From Listeria costaricensis (lineage in GTDB: Bacteria > Bacillota > Bacilli > Lactobacillales > Listeriaceae), in NCBI RefSeq assembly GCF_900183385.1, contig NZ_FXUT01000007.1:62001-126000 (forward strand): DNA of 64,000 nucleotides, in the 5' to 3' direction. The position numbers and the translations under genes were made by a program. Below, piece by piece: positions 1 through 8,845 of this stretch (positions are counted from its first letter, which is position 1; every line of letters begins with the position of its first letter). The notes under the pieces are model-generated. The model was not told where the DNA came from, did no database searches, and saw nothing but the letters and a program-made list of their open reading frames with translations.

Positions 1-1019
1 TCGCTGCGACTGTGGATGGGCAACGCTTCATACGCCAAAAGACATGCCGCATATTCATTTTGTCCAGTCACAACCAGTCGACCGTCCTCAATCAGCGTAA
101 AAAGAGCGCGTCCTGCCTGATAAAGATGCCACTTCGTCCACTGCTCCTCATCCATCAGAAACGCATACGCCGCTGCCACTTGCTTGATCGTCCGGTTAGG
201 GAGCCGCCACGCTTTCAGAGCCGTTTTGACATCTGCCGGCTTTGTTGCCACCATTAAAAGCAGCCAGAGCAGCTCATCAGATGCCGCTTCTGGAAGTGTC
301 CAGCTACTCAGTTCAAAGAGCGCTGTCTTTTTCCCGGAAAGTCCCGGCAGATAGGCTTCCATGCCCACTTCGGCGATCATTTGAACAGCACGCGAAAAGG
401 CTTTGCCACGGTGGAGCTTCAGCCATTCAACCGTCACGCGTTCTACAGAAACATGAGCCAGCAGACTGATTTCCTCCGCTAATGCCCGAGCGGTTTTTTC
501 TTCCAACGTAAAATCCAGCTGACTTAAAAAACGAACGGCCCGCATCATTCGCAGGGCATCTTCATGAAAACGCGCTTTCGGATCGCCCACTGCCGTAATG
601 CTTTTCGCCTTGATGGCCTCCTGACCTTGAAAAGGATCATGAAAAGCAAAGTGTCGATCCATGGCAATGGCATTCATCGTAAAGTCACGTCGCAGCAGAT
701 CTTCTTTTAAGGAACGAATAAAAGTCACCTCTTCTGGCCGCCTAAAATCCGTATAGGTTCCCTCCGTCCGAAACGTCGTCACTTCGTAGTGCTCGCCGCC
801 CTCACTGACCGTCACGGTTCCGTGTTTGATCCCCGTGTCATAGGTGCGAGCAAAAATCGTCTTGACCTCTTCTGGAAAAGCACTTGTCGCAATGTCAACA
901 TCACTGATTTTTCGCCCCAGCAAAAAATCGCGCACCGCACCGCCAACAAAATAGGCTTCAAATCCGGCTGCTTCAAGCTTTTCCAGTACCGGTAATGCTT
1001 GTATGAATTGTGCTTTCAT
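1..1019 (-). CDS. cca: CCA-adding tRNA nucleotidyltransferase (3' part cut by window edge)
   Basis: The enzyme adds or repairs the CCA tail of tRNAs in the cytoplasm. The minus-strand frame is open from the ATG at 1019 to the window edge, about 339 residues; the missing C-terminus should be about 50 residues by family length. Visible landmarks are GGAVRD near residue 25, DVDIAT (catalytic aspartates), RRDFTMNA, and [15 protein letters not shown] of the class II nucleotidyltransferase neck. A Shine-Dalgarno AAAGGAG lies 6 nt before the ATG. It is followed in the same direction by mgsA and dapB on the upstream side, an arrangement typical of Listeria. Confidence 0.95.
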   Translation of the reverse strand, partial: MKAQFIQALPVLEKLEAAGFEAYFVGGAVRDFLLGRKISDVDIATSAFPEEVKTIFARTYDTGIKHGTVTVSEGGEHYEVTTFRTEGTYTDFRRPEEVTFIRSLKEDLLRRDFTMNAIAMDRHFAFHDPFQGQEAIKAKSITAVGDPKARFHEDALRMMRAVRFLSQLDFTLEEKTARALAEEISLLAHVSVERVTVEWLKLHRGKAFSRAVQMIAEVGMEAYLPGLSGKKTALFELSSWTLPEAASDELLWLLLMVATKPADVKTALKAWRLPNRTIKQVAAAYAFLMDEEQWTKWHLYQAGRALFTLIEDGRLVVTGQNEYAACLLAYEALPIHSRS

Positions 1020-1037
1020 AAGTGCTCCTTTCGAGCT

Positions 1038-1448
1038 TTAAATCTCTTCATTGTTGCGGCGCAAGTCACGCCATTCCAAAAAGCCTTCACTCAGACCGCG
1101 AATCAGCACCTCAGCCGTTCCGATATTCGTCGCAAGCGGAATTTCATAAACGTCGCATAGCCGGATCAAAGCGGTCACATCTGGTTCATGTGGCTGAGCA
1201 GTCAGTGGATCGCGCAAAAAAATCACCAGATCCATTTTGTTTTCAGAGATTTTAGAACCGATCTGCTGGTCTCCGCCAAGAGGCCCCGATTGAAAACGAT
1301 GGACGCTCAGACCCGTTGCCTCCATAATGCGCAGGCCTGTCGTGCCGGTTGCATAAAGTGCGTGCTTTTCCAAAATTGGTTGATAGGCCGTTGCAAATTC
1401 TACCATCAAGTCTTTTTTTCTGTCATGTGCAATCAGTGCAATATGCAT
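1038..1448 (-). CDS. mgsA: Methylglyoxal synthase
   Basis: Converts dihydroxyacetone phosphate to methylglyoxal and phosphate, a bypass of lower glycolysis used under phosphate stress. The 136-residue protein begins [12 protein letters not shown] and carries the family signatures [19 protein letters not shown] and [14 protein letters not shown], with the conserved aspartates in the last two. Length matches the family (about 130-150). The start is supported by AGGAG 9 nt upstream. It lies 15 nt after dapB and 18 nt before cca on the same strand, so co-transcription is likely. Confidence 0.95.
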   Translation of the reverse strand: MHIALIAHDRKKDLMVEFATAYQPILEKHALYATGTTGLRIMEATGLSVHRFQSGPLGGDQQIGSKISENKMDLVIFLRDPLTAQPHEPDVTALIRLCDVYEIPLATNIGTAEVLIRGLSEGFLEWRDLRRNNEEI

Positions 1449-1463
1449 GTCAAAACGCTCCTT

Positions 1464-2237
1464 TTAAAGTATATTTTCAAGGCCGTAAATCAGTGTTTGA
1501 TGATGGGCGGTTTCACGAATCGCCAGTGCTACACCCGACATAAAGGAGATCCGGTCGTAGGAATCATGCCGAATTGTTAGCCCCTGACCCTCTGCTCCGA
1601 AAATTACTTCCTGATGAGCCACGAGTCCGGGAAGGCGCACACTATGGATCCGCATGCCTTCATAATCAGCACCGCGAGCCCCTGGAATGGTCTCTTCTTC
1701 ACCGCTTGCCCCCTGTTGGATTTTTTCCCGTGCGGCGGCCATCATTTCAGCCGTTTTGACCGCAGTTCCGCTTGGGGCATCTAATTTTTTATCGTGATGC
1801 AGCTCGATAATTTCCACATTTGGAAAATATTTCGCCGCTTTTTCAGCAAACTGCATCATCAATACCGCACCAATTGCAAAGTTAGGCGCGATCAGGCTGC
1901 CGACACCGCGAGCTTCAGCAAGTTTCGTCAGCGTTTCGATTTGTTCCGGCGTAAAGCCAGTTGTCCCAACGACCGCACGCACACCCTTTTCAATAATCGT
2001 CTTGGTATGGCTAAACGCAAATTTGGGAATCGTAAAGTCCACAATACATTCTGGCTGCACCTTGTTGATCATTTCTTCCATATCACTAAAAACAGGCACG
2101 TCAGACCCTGGAATCACTTGCTCAGTCGGATCTTTATCCAGCACGCCGACAAGCTCCATATCTTTTTCGCCGAGGACGGTTCGTACTACCTCGCTACCCA
2201 TTCGACCTTTATAACCTGATACTGCTACTTTGATCAT
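1464..2237 (-). CDS. dapB: 4-hydroxy-tetrahydrodipicolinate reductase
   Basis: Second committed step of lysine and diaminopimelate synthesis, NAD(P)H dependent. The 257-residue protein has the N-terminal nucleotide fold ([11 protein letters not shown], residues 4-14), the central VGTTGF motif, [15 protein letters not shown] holding the catalytic His-His and substrate-binding Lys, and a C-terminal [11 protein letters not shown] stretch. The ATG overlaps the TGA of the upstream MazG-like gene (ATGA), indicating translational coupling. The product feeds lysA at 40.2-41.5 kb in the same window. Confidence 0.95.
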   Translation of the reverse strand: MIKVAVSGYKGRMGSEVVRTVLGEKDMELVGVLDKDPTEQVIPGSDVPVFSDMEEMINKVQPECIVDFTIPKFAFSHTKTIIEKGVRAVVGTTGFTPEQIETLTKLAEARGVGSLIAPNFAIGAVLMMQFAEKAAKYFPNVEIIELHHDKKLDAPSGTAVKTAEMMAAAREKIQQGASGEEETIPGARGADYEGMRIHSVRLPGLVAHQEVIFGAEGQGLTIRHDSYDRISFMSGVALAIRETAHHQTLIYGLENIL

Positions 2238-2566
2238 TTTGTTTCCTCCTTCTTTGTCCAGCGGTCCTTATCACGTTCGGCAAATTTCGCCATCACCATG
2301 TCATGTGCTGCTTCCAGATCTACACCGAGTGAATTCGCCATGCAAATTAGCACAAAAAGGGTGTCCCCTAGCTCTTCCTCGATTTTCTTTTCACCTTCCG
2401 AAGCTTTTTTTGGTTTTTCACCGTAGTAGTGATTGATTTCACGTGCAAGCTCGCCCGTTTCTTCTGTAATACGCGCCATCATGGCAAGCGGAGAGAAATA
2501 CCCCTCTTCAAATTGTCCGATAAATTGATCGACTTGTTTTTGCATTTCCTGCATAGTTTTTGTCAC
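2234..2566 (-). CDS. MazG-like nucleotide pyrophosphohydrolase (YpjD type)
   Basis: Probable house-cleaning NTP pyrophosphohydrolase. The all-alpha MazG motif is visible: [10 protein letters not shown] followed about 20 residues later by EEELGD, which provide the Mg-binding acidic residues. An in-frame ATG exists at 2581, but the sequence after it (ATGGAGGGC) contains the ribosome-binding site GGAGGG, placed 8 nt before a GTG at 2566; the GTG is therefore the better start, giving about 110 residues (MTKTMQEMQ). It overlaps dapB by 4 nt. The substrate cannot be told from sequence. Confidence 0.88.
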   Translation of the reverse strand: MTKTMQEMQKQVDQFIGQFEEGYFSPLAMMARITEETGELAREINHYYGEKPKKASEGEKKIEEELGDTLFVLICMANSLGVDLEAAHDMVMAKFAERDKDRWTKKEETK

Positions 2567-2668
2567 GGTTTCGCCCTCCATATGATAAACTGTATGATGG
2601 AATCTATTTTATTATACAGAAAAAAACTTCCTATCGTCCAACTTTTACTCATGAAAGGAGTTCTATAC

Positions 2669-3535
2669 ATGCTCAAAACACTGCGCTTTAAAAATATTTT
2701 CTTTATCATGCTTGGAACCGCCATCTATGCTTTTGGACTCGTTAATTTTAATATTCAAAACGGGCTTGGGGAAGGCGGACTGACTGGGATCACACTGATT
2801 CTGCTCCACTTTTTCGGCATCGATCCGGCCTATTCCAACCTATTCCTCAATATTCCGCTTTTCTTGATTGGCTGGCGGGTACTGGGAAGTCGCACTTTTA
2901 TTTATTCAGGCATCGGCACATTCAGCCTGTCGCTTTTTTTATGGATTTTTCAGCGTGTACCGTTTACGCTCGATCTTCATAATGACCTCCTGCTGGTGGC
3001 CCTTTTTGCCGGTGGTTTCACGGGTGTCGGACTTGGGATCGTTTTCCGATACGGCGGCACGACTGGCGGCAGTGACATCATCGCCAAATTACTCAATTTC
3101 AAAAAAGGCATCAGCATGGGAAAAACCTTATTCATTTTTGATGCCCTTGTACTCACGGCTTCGCTTTCCTATCTGGACGTTCGACAAGTCATGTATACGC
3201 TTGTGACCGTGTTTATCGGCTCGCGGGTAATCGACTTTGTACAGGAAGGGGCCTATGCGGCTCGTGGTGCGATGATCGTGTCAAAAAATAATCAAGCAAT
3301 CGCTTCGCATATCATGATGGCCATGAACCGTGGTGTCACCATTCTGGAAGGACGTGGCGGCTTCTCCAAGCTCGATCAGGATGTCCTTTATGTCGTTGTG
3401 GCTAAAAATGAACTGATTCAACTTAAAAATATTATTGATGCAATCGACCCGCATGCCTTCGTTTCTGTCAGCGTTGTTCATGATGTGATCGGGGAAGGCT
3501 TTACGCTCGACGAAAATAAGAACCCGATTTATTGA
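2669..3535 (+). CDS. YitT family integral membrane protein
   Basis: A 288-residue protein with five or six hydrophobic segments in the first 170 residues and a soluble C-terminal DUF2179-type domain (about 215-285, GVTILEGRGGFSKLDQDVLY). The open frame extends further upstream but AAAGGAG 8 nt before ATG 2669 fixes the start (MLKTLRFKNIFF). It is divergent from the MazG-like gene and overlaps the convergent oxidoreductase by 7 nt. YitT proteins are widespread in Firmicutes; the transported substrate, if any, is unknown. Confidence 0.85.
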   Translation: MLKTLRFKNIFFIMLGTAIYAFGLVNFNIQNGLGEGGLTGITLILLHFFGIDPAYSNLFLNIPLFLIGWRVLGSRTFIYSGIGTFSLSLFLWIFQRVPFTLDLHNDLLLVALFAGGFTGVGLGIVFRYGGTTGGSDIIAKLLNFKKGISMGKTLFIFDALVLTASLSYLDVRQVMYTLVTVFIGSRVIDFVQEGAYAARGAMIVSKNNQAIASHIMMAMNRGVTILEGRGGFSKLDQDVLYVVVAKNELIQLKNIIDAIDPHAFVSVSVVHDVIGEGFTLDENKNPIY

Positions 3536-4656
3536 TGCGGCCGGATATAACTTGCCGGGTCGAATGGTTGCAGATCGAGCGCATGAGGCGTTTTCAAGAT
3601 GGCTTCACTTAAAAGTCGTCCCACATACGGCCCGGTTGTCAGTCCTGATGCGCCTAAACCTCCAGCGACAAAAAGTGGCAGGTCGCCAAGCTGCCCGATG
3701 AACGGCTTGAAGTCAGACGTGTAGGGTCTTGTGCCGACAGACTGCTGAATGAGCTGGAGCTTTTCGACATCTGCCAGAAATGGCCGGACCGCTTCCAAAA
3801 TTTCATCCTGTGCGGCTTTTGTTGGGGTCAAATCAAAGCCCTGCCCCTTTTCATGTGTGGCGCCAATCATCAACATACCCGCTTCAAACGGCACGATACT
3901 TTTACTGCTCGGCGGCAAAACGACTGGCCAATTGTCCGTCTCCCGCTCTTCCGTCTGCACCATCAGAATCTGCCCTTTTTGCGGCACCAGATCACTAGTA
4001 AAGCCTAAATGGGCCAGCTCTTCTGCCATCCAAGCTCCGCCAGCATAAATCACTTTGTCGAACGGCCCCGCCAGAACGCCACCTGTCGTAAGCTGGAGCC
4101 GCCGCGTTCCCGGTTCCCACGCAAGGTGCGCCTCCTGTTCGATATAATGGGCATGCCCCGTTTGAAGCGCTGCTTGAAGAAGGGCGGAGCGAATCTGCGC
4201 CCCCTCTGCCCGACCGCCACCTGAAACGAGCACGCCAAAGAAACCAGACTGGACGAGCGGAAAATGAGCTTGTACTTCTGCCGGACGGAGCAGCTTGATC
4301 TCCCCAATTTCAGGAGCCTCCCTACGCCGCTCTCTCGCTAAATCGGCCAACTGTCTGGCTCCCGCTTCCGAATCACGCAAAACAAGTGTCCCCACCTGCT
4401 TGTAGCCACTCATGCCAACCTGTTTTTCCAGTTCCGCACTTAAGACTGGATAATACGCCGCACTGTGTTTTACCAGCTCATACCAGACCTTGTTGCGCCG
4501 TTTTGACAGCCATGGGCAAATAATTCCCGCCGCGTGACGTGTGGCCTGCCCAGCATCCCCGCGGTCGAAAAGTGTCACATCTACCCCGCTTTTGCTTAAA
4601 TGATAAAAAGCACTTGCCCCCACAATGCCGCCACCAATAATCGCAATTTTTTCCAT
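3529..4656 (-). CDS. FAD-dependent oxidoreductase, DadA/glycine oxidase (DAO) family
   Basis: Likely oxidises an amine or amino acid substrate using FAD. The 375-residue protein starts with a Rossmann motif GGGIVGAS (8-15) and E/D-type FAD contact (LFDRGDAGQATRHAAGIICPW), and ends with the family's second FAD-binding stretch (VAGGLGASGLTTGPYVGRLL). Length fits D-amino-acid and glycine oxidases. Its ATG directly follows the TAA of the glycosylase gene (TAAATG), so the two form a two-gene operon. Substrate is not predictable. Confidence 0.85.
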   Translation of the reverse strand: MEKIAIIGGGIVGASAFYHLSKSGVDVTLFDRGDAGQATRHAAGIICPWLSKRRNKVWYELVKHSAAYYPVLSAELEKQVGMSGYKQVGTLVLRDSEAGARQLADLARERRREAPEIGEIKLLRPAEVQAHFPLVQSGFFGVLVSGGGRAEGAQIRSALLQAALQTGHAHYIEQEAHLAWEPGTRRLQLTTGGVLAGPFDKVIYAGGAWMAEELAHLGFTSDLVPQKGQILMVQTEERETDNWPVVLPPSSKSIVPFEAGMLMIGATHEKGQGFDLTPTKAAQDEILEAVRPFLADVEKLQLIQQSVGTRPYTSDFKPFIGQLGDLPLFVAGGLGASGLTTGPYVGRLLSEAILKTPHALDLQPFDPASYIRPHQ

Positions 4657-5301
4657 TTATCTAGCCTCCAATTGCTGCCGAAGAAGCTGCCAGTCCGCCT
4701 CAATCAGTGGCAGCAGCTGACGGTTATAAAAAATTGACGCCGGATGAAAAGTCGCAAGCACCGTATAGACTTCCTCTGTCCAGCTATACGACCGATCCTC
4801 CAGATGAGCCAAATGTTGAACCGGCCCCCGATAAATTTTGCCATGCTGCTCGGAGACCTGATACGCCTTGCCGATCAGTCGTTTCAGCCCCACATTACCC
4901 ATCGCAAGAATGATTTTAGGTTGAATCATTTGAATTTCTGCATCTAGTACCGGTGCATGAGCCAAAATTTCTTTCTGTGTGGGCGGCCTGTTATACCGCC
5001 GCTTTATTTTTTCGCCTGTTTTCCGGTCGATTTTCTCCCCATAACGATAGGGGCGGCTCCGAACGGCACTCGTAATAAAAACATACTCGCGCGTGAGACC
5101 GGCGATTGCCATGAATTTCATCAGTTCTTTCCCGGCCCGCCCGCTAAACGGAATCAGATTCCCAACCTCTGTCTCGCCAGGCGCTTCTCCCACCAGCATG
5201 ACCTTCGCATCTGCCGGGCCTCTTCCTTTCACAAAGCCTTCCAGCGCAAATCCTTCCGCCCTTTTTTGTGCTAAGTCCACCAACTGATCCGAAATCTCCA
5301 T
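4657..5301 (-). CDS. Uracil-DNA glycosylase family protein (family 4-like, no cysteines)
   Basis: Belongs to the uracil-DNA glycosylase superfamily: GEAPGETE (38-45) is the family 4 water-activating/uracil-binding motif, followed by SGRAGKEL, and HPAS near residue 190 is the leucine-loop histidine motif. Typical family 4 enzymes hold a 4Fe-4S cluster through four cysteines; this 214-residue protein contains no cysteine at all, so no such cluster can form. An unusual lysine/arginine-rich insert (about 85-105) follows the first motif. It is the promoter-proximal gene of the pair with the DAO-type oxidoreductase. Confidence 0.82.
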   Translation of the reverse strand: MEISDQLVDLAQKRAEGFALEGFVKGRGPADAKVMLVGEAPGETEVGNLIPFSGRAGKELMKFMAIAGLTREYVFITSAVRSRPYRYGEKIDRKTGEKIKRRYNRPPTQKEILAHAPVLDAEIQMIQPKIILAMGNVGLKRLIGKAYQVSEQHGKIYRGPVQHLAHLEDRSYSWTEEVYTVLATFHPASIFYNRQLLPLIEADWQLLRQQLEAR

Positions 5302-5334
5302 CCTTTTTATACCTCCATTTATGCAAAAACTGAA

Positions 5335-5363
5335 TTGACAAGTAAAATAAAGTTTGCAATAAT
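5335..5363 (+). promoter_or_regulatory. Sigma-A promoter of the c-di-GMP operon
   Basis: TTGACA, 17-nt spacer, AATAAT (5 of 6 to TATAAT), leaving a leader of roughly 110 nt before dgcA. The leader is AT-rich; I see no c-di-GMP riboswitch signature in it. Confidence 0.6.
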
Positions 5364-5477
5364 ATGAATTACTATATAATAATGTTAATAATATTACATT
5401 TTAAGTCTTCCTAGTTAGCGGGTACAGTTCTATTTTAACTGAATGCCCGTTCATTATACAGAAAAGGGAGCTTTTTT

Positions 5478-6650
5478 ATGTGGAATTTGTTAGAATCAAT
5501 CAGCGCCAGTGCAGCCCTTTTTTTGACCGCTCAATTTTTCCACGGTATGCTGCTACGAACATTGCGCGAGAAAAAACCGCATCTTTTTGAACGCTCAAGT
5601 TGGAATCAGCTGATTTTATACGGGGTGGGCATTTACTATGGGCTTCTCGGGGCCTATTTTATTTATCGTGCACAACACGGCTTGGAATACGGAATCTATA
5701 CCGATATGCTGCTAAATATCATCCTGATTTTTAATCTGTTGTCTACTACCAAGAAGCCTGCTAGTATCGCCGTCGCGCTGATTATTTTCTTCAAGTTTTT
5801 ATTAGCCCCCCATTTCTTTGACCAGCTTGTTTATGTAGCTTTTATCTTGGCTTATCATCTTATTTGCATGGAAATTTCTTATCTAAAAGTGAATTTCTGG
5901 AAAAAATTTGTTTTTGCCAAGCTCAGCATGATCCCGTTTATGCTCCTCTATCTGCACCAAAAAGTTCCGCTCGCCTATGATGTGACTGCCTTGCCTGATT
6001 GGGTCAGCTTTTTTGCCGTTTCATTTTTTGTCAGCTTTATATTATTCCAAGCGATTCTCTATGTTGACTCGTCGAATAAAATGGCCTACGAGCTGAAACA
6101 ATCCGCGCTTCGTGACCCGCTCACCAATCTGGCTAATTACCGCCATTTTGAAACACTTTTTACCGACTATTTTTTGCATGCTAAACACCGCTCAACACCA
6201 CTTGGCTTGATTATTTTTGATATTGATTATTTTAAGCAGGTTAACGATACCTATGGACATCAGGCAGGCAACACCATTTTAAACTTGCTCAGCGTCTCTC
6301 TTAAAAATTTGTCCCTGCCAAAAGGAACCGTCGCAGCCAGAATCGGCGGGGAAGAATTTGCCATCCTTGTCCCACAGGCGACACTCATGGAGACTTACCA
6401 ATTAGCAGAAAGAATCCGTCAAATGGTCACAGAAACGCCCTTTCCGTTCTTATCCGAGCAGACGGGGCTGACTGTCTCTTGCGGTGTAGCAAGCTTCGAT
6501 CAGACAGGCGGAACCCACTTTGACACAAAAGCACAATTATTTGAGGCCGCAGATCGGGCGCTTTATATCGCCAAAGAACGCGGCCGCAATCAAGTTTTCG
6601 CCTTGTTTAATCAAACAGACCAGGTGGAAAACAGTACTATCTCACCTTAA
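5478..6650 (+). CDS. dgcA: Membrane diguanylate cyclase (DgcA type)
   Basis: Makes cyclic di-GMP from two GTP. Residues 1-200 hold about six hydrophobic segments in the arrangement of 5TMR/LYT sensor modules; residues 205-380 are a GGDEF domain with FDIDYFKQVND (metal-binding Asp 248) and active site GGEEF at 290-294. The position of the RxxD inhibitory site (five residues before GGEEF) reads PKGT, so product inhibition through that site is not expected. It is first in a tight four-gene operon with dgcB, a GH8-like gene and an EAL gene, as for lmo1911-lmo1914 in L. monocytogenes. Start supported by AAAGGGAG 8 nt upstream. Confidence 0.92.
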   Translation: MWNLLESISASAALFLTAQFFHGMLLRTLREKKPHLFERSSWNQLILYGVGIYYGLLGAYFIYRAQHGLEYGIYTDMLLNIILIFNLLSTTKKPASIAVALIIFFKFLLAPHFFDQLVYVAFILAYHLICMEISYLKVNFWKKFVFAKLSMIPFMLLYLHQKVPLAYDVTALPDWVSFFAVSFFVSFILFQAILYVDSSNKMAYELKQSALRDPLTNLANYRHFETLFTDYFLHAKHRSTPLGLIIFDIDYFKQVNDTYGHQAGNTILNLLSVSLKNLSLPKGTVAARIGGEEFAILVPQATLMETYQLAERIRQMVTETPFPFLSEQTGLTVSCGVASFDQTGGTHFDTKAQLFEAADRALYIAKERGRNQVFALFNQTDQVENSTISP

Positions 6651-6665
6651 AGGATGGAAAAAAAC

Positions 6666-7814
6666 ATGAAGCTTTCTACGCTTGATCCATATATTGATAG
6701 CCTATCGATTTTCTTAGCAATCCTGTTCGTTCAAGGGATTTTCTTTCGTAAACTACGCGATGTGCGCCCGCAGTGGTTCACTTTCAACAAGCGCCATACG
6801 ATGCTATCCATTGCGCTGGGAGTCTATTACGGACTAGCTGGAGTCTACTTCATGTTTCGTGGTTCACTCAATGATGAAGCGGTCGTCTATACGAATTTGC
6901 GTATTAATATCCTGCTGGTAACCACGATTTTTGGCGGACGCTTTACCGCAACGATTGCCTTTTTGACCATGGTTATCGGCCGCACGCTACTAGGTGTTTT
7001 TGGGGGTTACCCGGCGACCATTCACTATTTGATTTTGCTGACCGCTTTTTATCTGCTTTGCATGCTGATCGGCAGTCTGAAAATGAGTCAATTGAAAAAA
7101 TACATTTTGGCGTTTTTGTGCAGTATACCGGTACTCTATTTCTATTATTTTACAAATTTTGATCTTGACCGCATCCTAAACTGGCAAGAGGCCGCACTGT
7201 TCTATTTGATTTTTATCATCACGAGTGTGTTAGTCTATGCAGCAGCCAATTACATTGATCGTGGCAATAAAATGATGTATCAGCTGAAATCAAGCGCCAT
7301 GACAGATATGCTGACAAGTTTGCCGAATATCCGCTATTTTATGACCGTTTTCGAAAAGCAATTCCACCGCTCAACCAAACGGAAAAAGCCGCTCAGTCTC
7401 CTGGTGATCGATATTGACCACTTTAAAGAAATCAATGATGACTATGGGCATCAGGCGGGAAACACGGTTCTCAGCCAGTTTAGCGTCATTTTAAAGAACC
7501 GGCTCTTTCCTAAAAATACACTTGTTGCTCGAATCGGCGGGGAAGAATTTGCCGTTTTAATGCCTGATGTGAATCTCAAAAATGCCGCCCTGATCGCGGA
7601 AACGGTTCGTAGTGAAATTCATCATGCGCACTTCCCTTTCAATCCCAAAAGCGGTAACGTGACGATTTCAATTGGGGTGGCTTGTCAGTATGATACACCC
7701 AATGCCGCCTATCCGCAGCAGGAGGCCTTGTTTGAAGCCGCTGATCAGGCGCTTTACCAAGCAAAGCAAAACGGACGCGATCAAGTGAGGACGAGTAAGG
7801 GGGAACCAGCATGA
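6666..7814 (+). CDS. dgcB: Membrane diguanylate cyclase (DgcB type)
   Basis: A paralogue of the preceding gene with the same plan: about six N-terminal membrane segments (1-195) and a GGDEF domain with IDIDHFKEIND and GGEEF at 291-295. The expected RxxD inhibitory site reads PKNT, so it is also absent here. An ATG at 6654 is in frame but lies directly on the AAGG ribosome-binding site; ATG 6666 has AAAGG at a proper distance, giving 382 residues. The 3' end overlaps the next ATG by 4 nt, implying coupled translation. The pair probably arose by tandem duplication. Confidence 0.92.
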   Translation: MKLSTLDPYIDSLSIFLAILFVQGIFFRKLRDVRPQWFTFNKRHTMLSIALGVYYGLAGVYFMFRGSLNDEAVVYTNLRINILLVTTIFGGRFTATIAFLTMVIGRTLLGVFGGYPATIHYLILLTAFYLLCMLIGSLKMSQLKKYILAFLCSIPVLYFYYFTNFDLDRILNWQEAALFYLIFIITSVLVYAAANYIDRGNKMMYQLKSSAMTDMLTSLPNIRYFMTVFEKQFHRSTKRKKPLSLLVIDIDHFKEINDDYGHQAGNTVLSQFSVILKNRLFPKNTLVARIGGEEFAVLMPDVNLKNAALIAETVRSEIHHAHFPFNPKSGNVTISIGVACQYDTPNAAYPQQEALFEAADQALYQAKQNGRDQVRTSKGEPA

Positions 7815-8827
7815 AAAAAGGGCTACTGCTATTTCTGCTCATTCTTTTCCTTTCAGCAGGTGCTCTTTTCTGGTTTTTAAATGCCGCCAAAGAGCCGACC
7901 GCTGACCATCCTGAGGAAACTACACCGCTTGCAACAGACGTATCAGCACATGTTGAGAAATACTACCTAACCGATGATAAGCTGATTATCGACTATGCAC
8001 AGGCGACGGACCCACATTATTTAGCTGAAAGTATCGGACTTTATATGCAATATCTGCTCAAAGTAGACGACAGCCGCCGATTTGATCAAATGTATCATTC
8101 TTTACTTGACCATTTTGTCGTCACGACCCGTGAAGGAACCTTTTTAAAATGGGAAGCTCAAAAAGACACTTCAACAAATGCTTGGATTGATGACACACGA
8201 ATTGCTGCTGCACTAGTCACAGCCAGCAGTCAGTTTGATTATTCACCTTATCAGGAGCTGGCAGAAAAAATCAACCAAACGGACCACAGCTTTTTGCTCG
8301 TACAAAACAGGCCGATTGATTTCTATGATTTTCAGGCGAAAGTGCCCGCTGACACACTGCATCTCAGCTACTATGCGGTGCCTGAAATGAAGCTGCTAGG
8401 CTATTCAGCCAAAAATTTTGCTCCATTAAAACAGGCAAATGCCGATCCGTTTTTTAAAGAAGTTTATCAAAACGGGGCGTATCTGGAAAGCGATCCTAAA
8501 GAAGTCAACATGATTGACCAAATGCTGATAGCCCTTGCTTATGTGGAGCTGAACGGGAAGCCTGAACCACACTTCGACAGCTTTTTGCAGACTGAACTGG
8601 ATCAGCAGGGGAAAATTTTTGGCCGTTATAACCGCACCTCTCACAAGCCTGAGAGCCAAATGGAATCCACTGCTGTCTATGCCTTTTTAGTGCAGTATTT
8701 CCAGAAGACAAAAAACACAAACCATGCTAAAATCGCACAAGGACTTCTTCAAAAAATGGATACCTCAGATCCTCTGACTACCCACTTTTTTGATTATATA
8801 AATAAAGAATTGGTCCTTACTCCATAA
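7811..8827 (+). CDS. Secreted or anchored GH8-like (alpha/alpha-barrel) protein
   Basis: A 338-residue protein with an N-terminal hydrophobic signal or anchor (residues 4-25, no obvious lipobox). The body resembles glycosidase family 8 and related six-hairpin hydrolases: AESIGLYMQYLL (Glu 73) matches the position of the catalytic acid motif, and NAWIDDTRIA (Asp 127/128) the second acidic motif. It lies between diguanylate cyclase and phosphodiesterase genes, as lmo1913 does in L. monocytogenes, which suggests a role in c-di-GMP-controlled exopolysaccharide turnover. Catalytic activity is inferred only. Confidence 0.7.
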   Translation: MKKGLLLFLLILFLSAGALFWFLNAAKEPTADHPEETTPLATDVSAHVEKYYLTDDKLIIDYAQATDPHYLAESIGLYMQYLLKVDDSRRFDQMYHSLLDHFVVTTREGTFLKWEAQKDTSTNAWIDDTRIAAALVTASSQFDYSPYQELAEKINQTDHSFLLVQNRPIDFYDFQAKVPADTLHLSYYAVPEMKLLGYSAKNFAPLKQANADPFFKEVYQNGAYLESDPKEVNMIDQMLIALAYVELNGKPEPHFDSFLQTELDQQGKIFGRYNRTSHKPESQMESTAVYAFLVQYFQKTKNTNHAKIAQGLLQKMDTSDPLTTHFFDYINKELVLTP

Positions 8828-8845
8828 TGAAGGAAGATGGAAAAC

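Noticed and set aside
5364-5477. c-di-GMP riboswitch in the leader of the cyclase operon
   Set aside because: The leader is short and AT-rich and lacks the conserved GEMM-type blocks.
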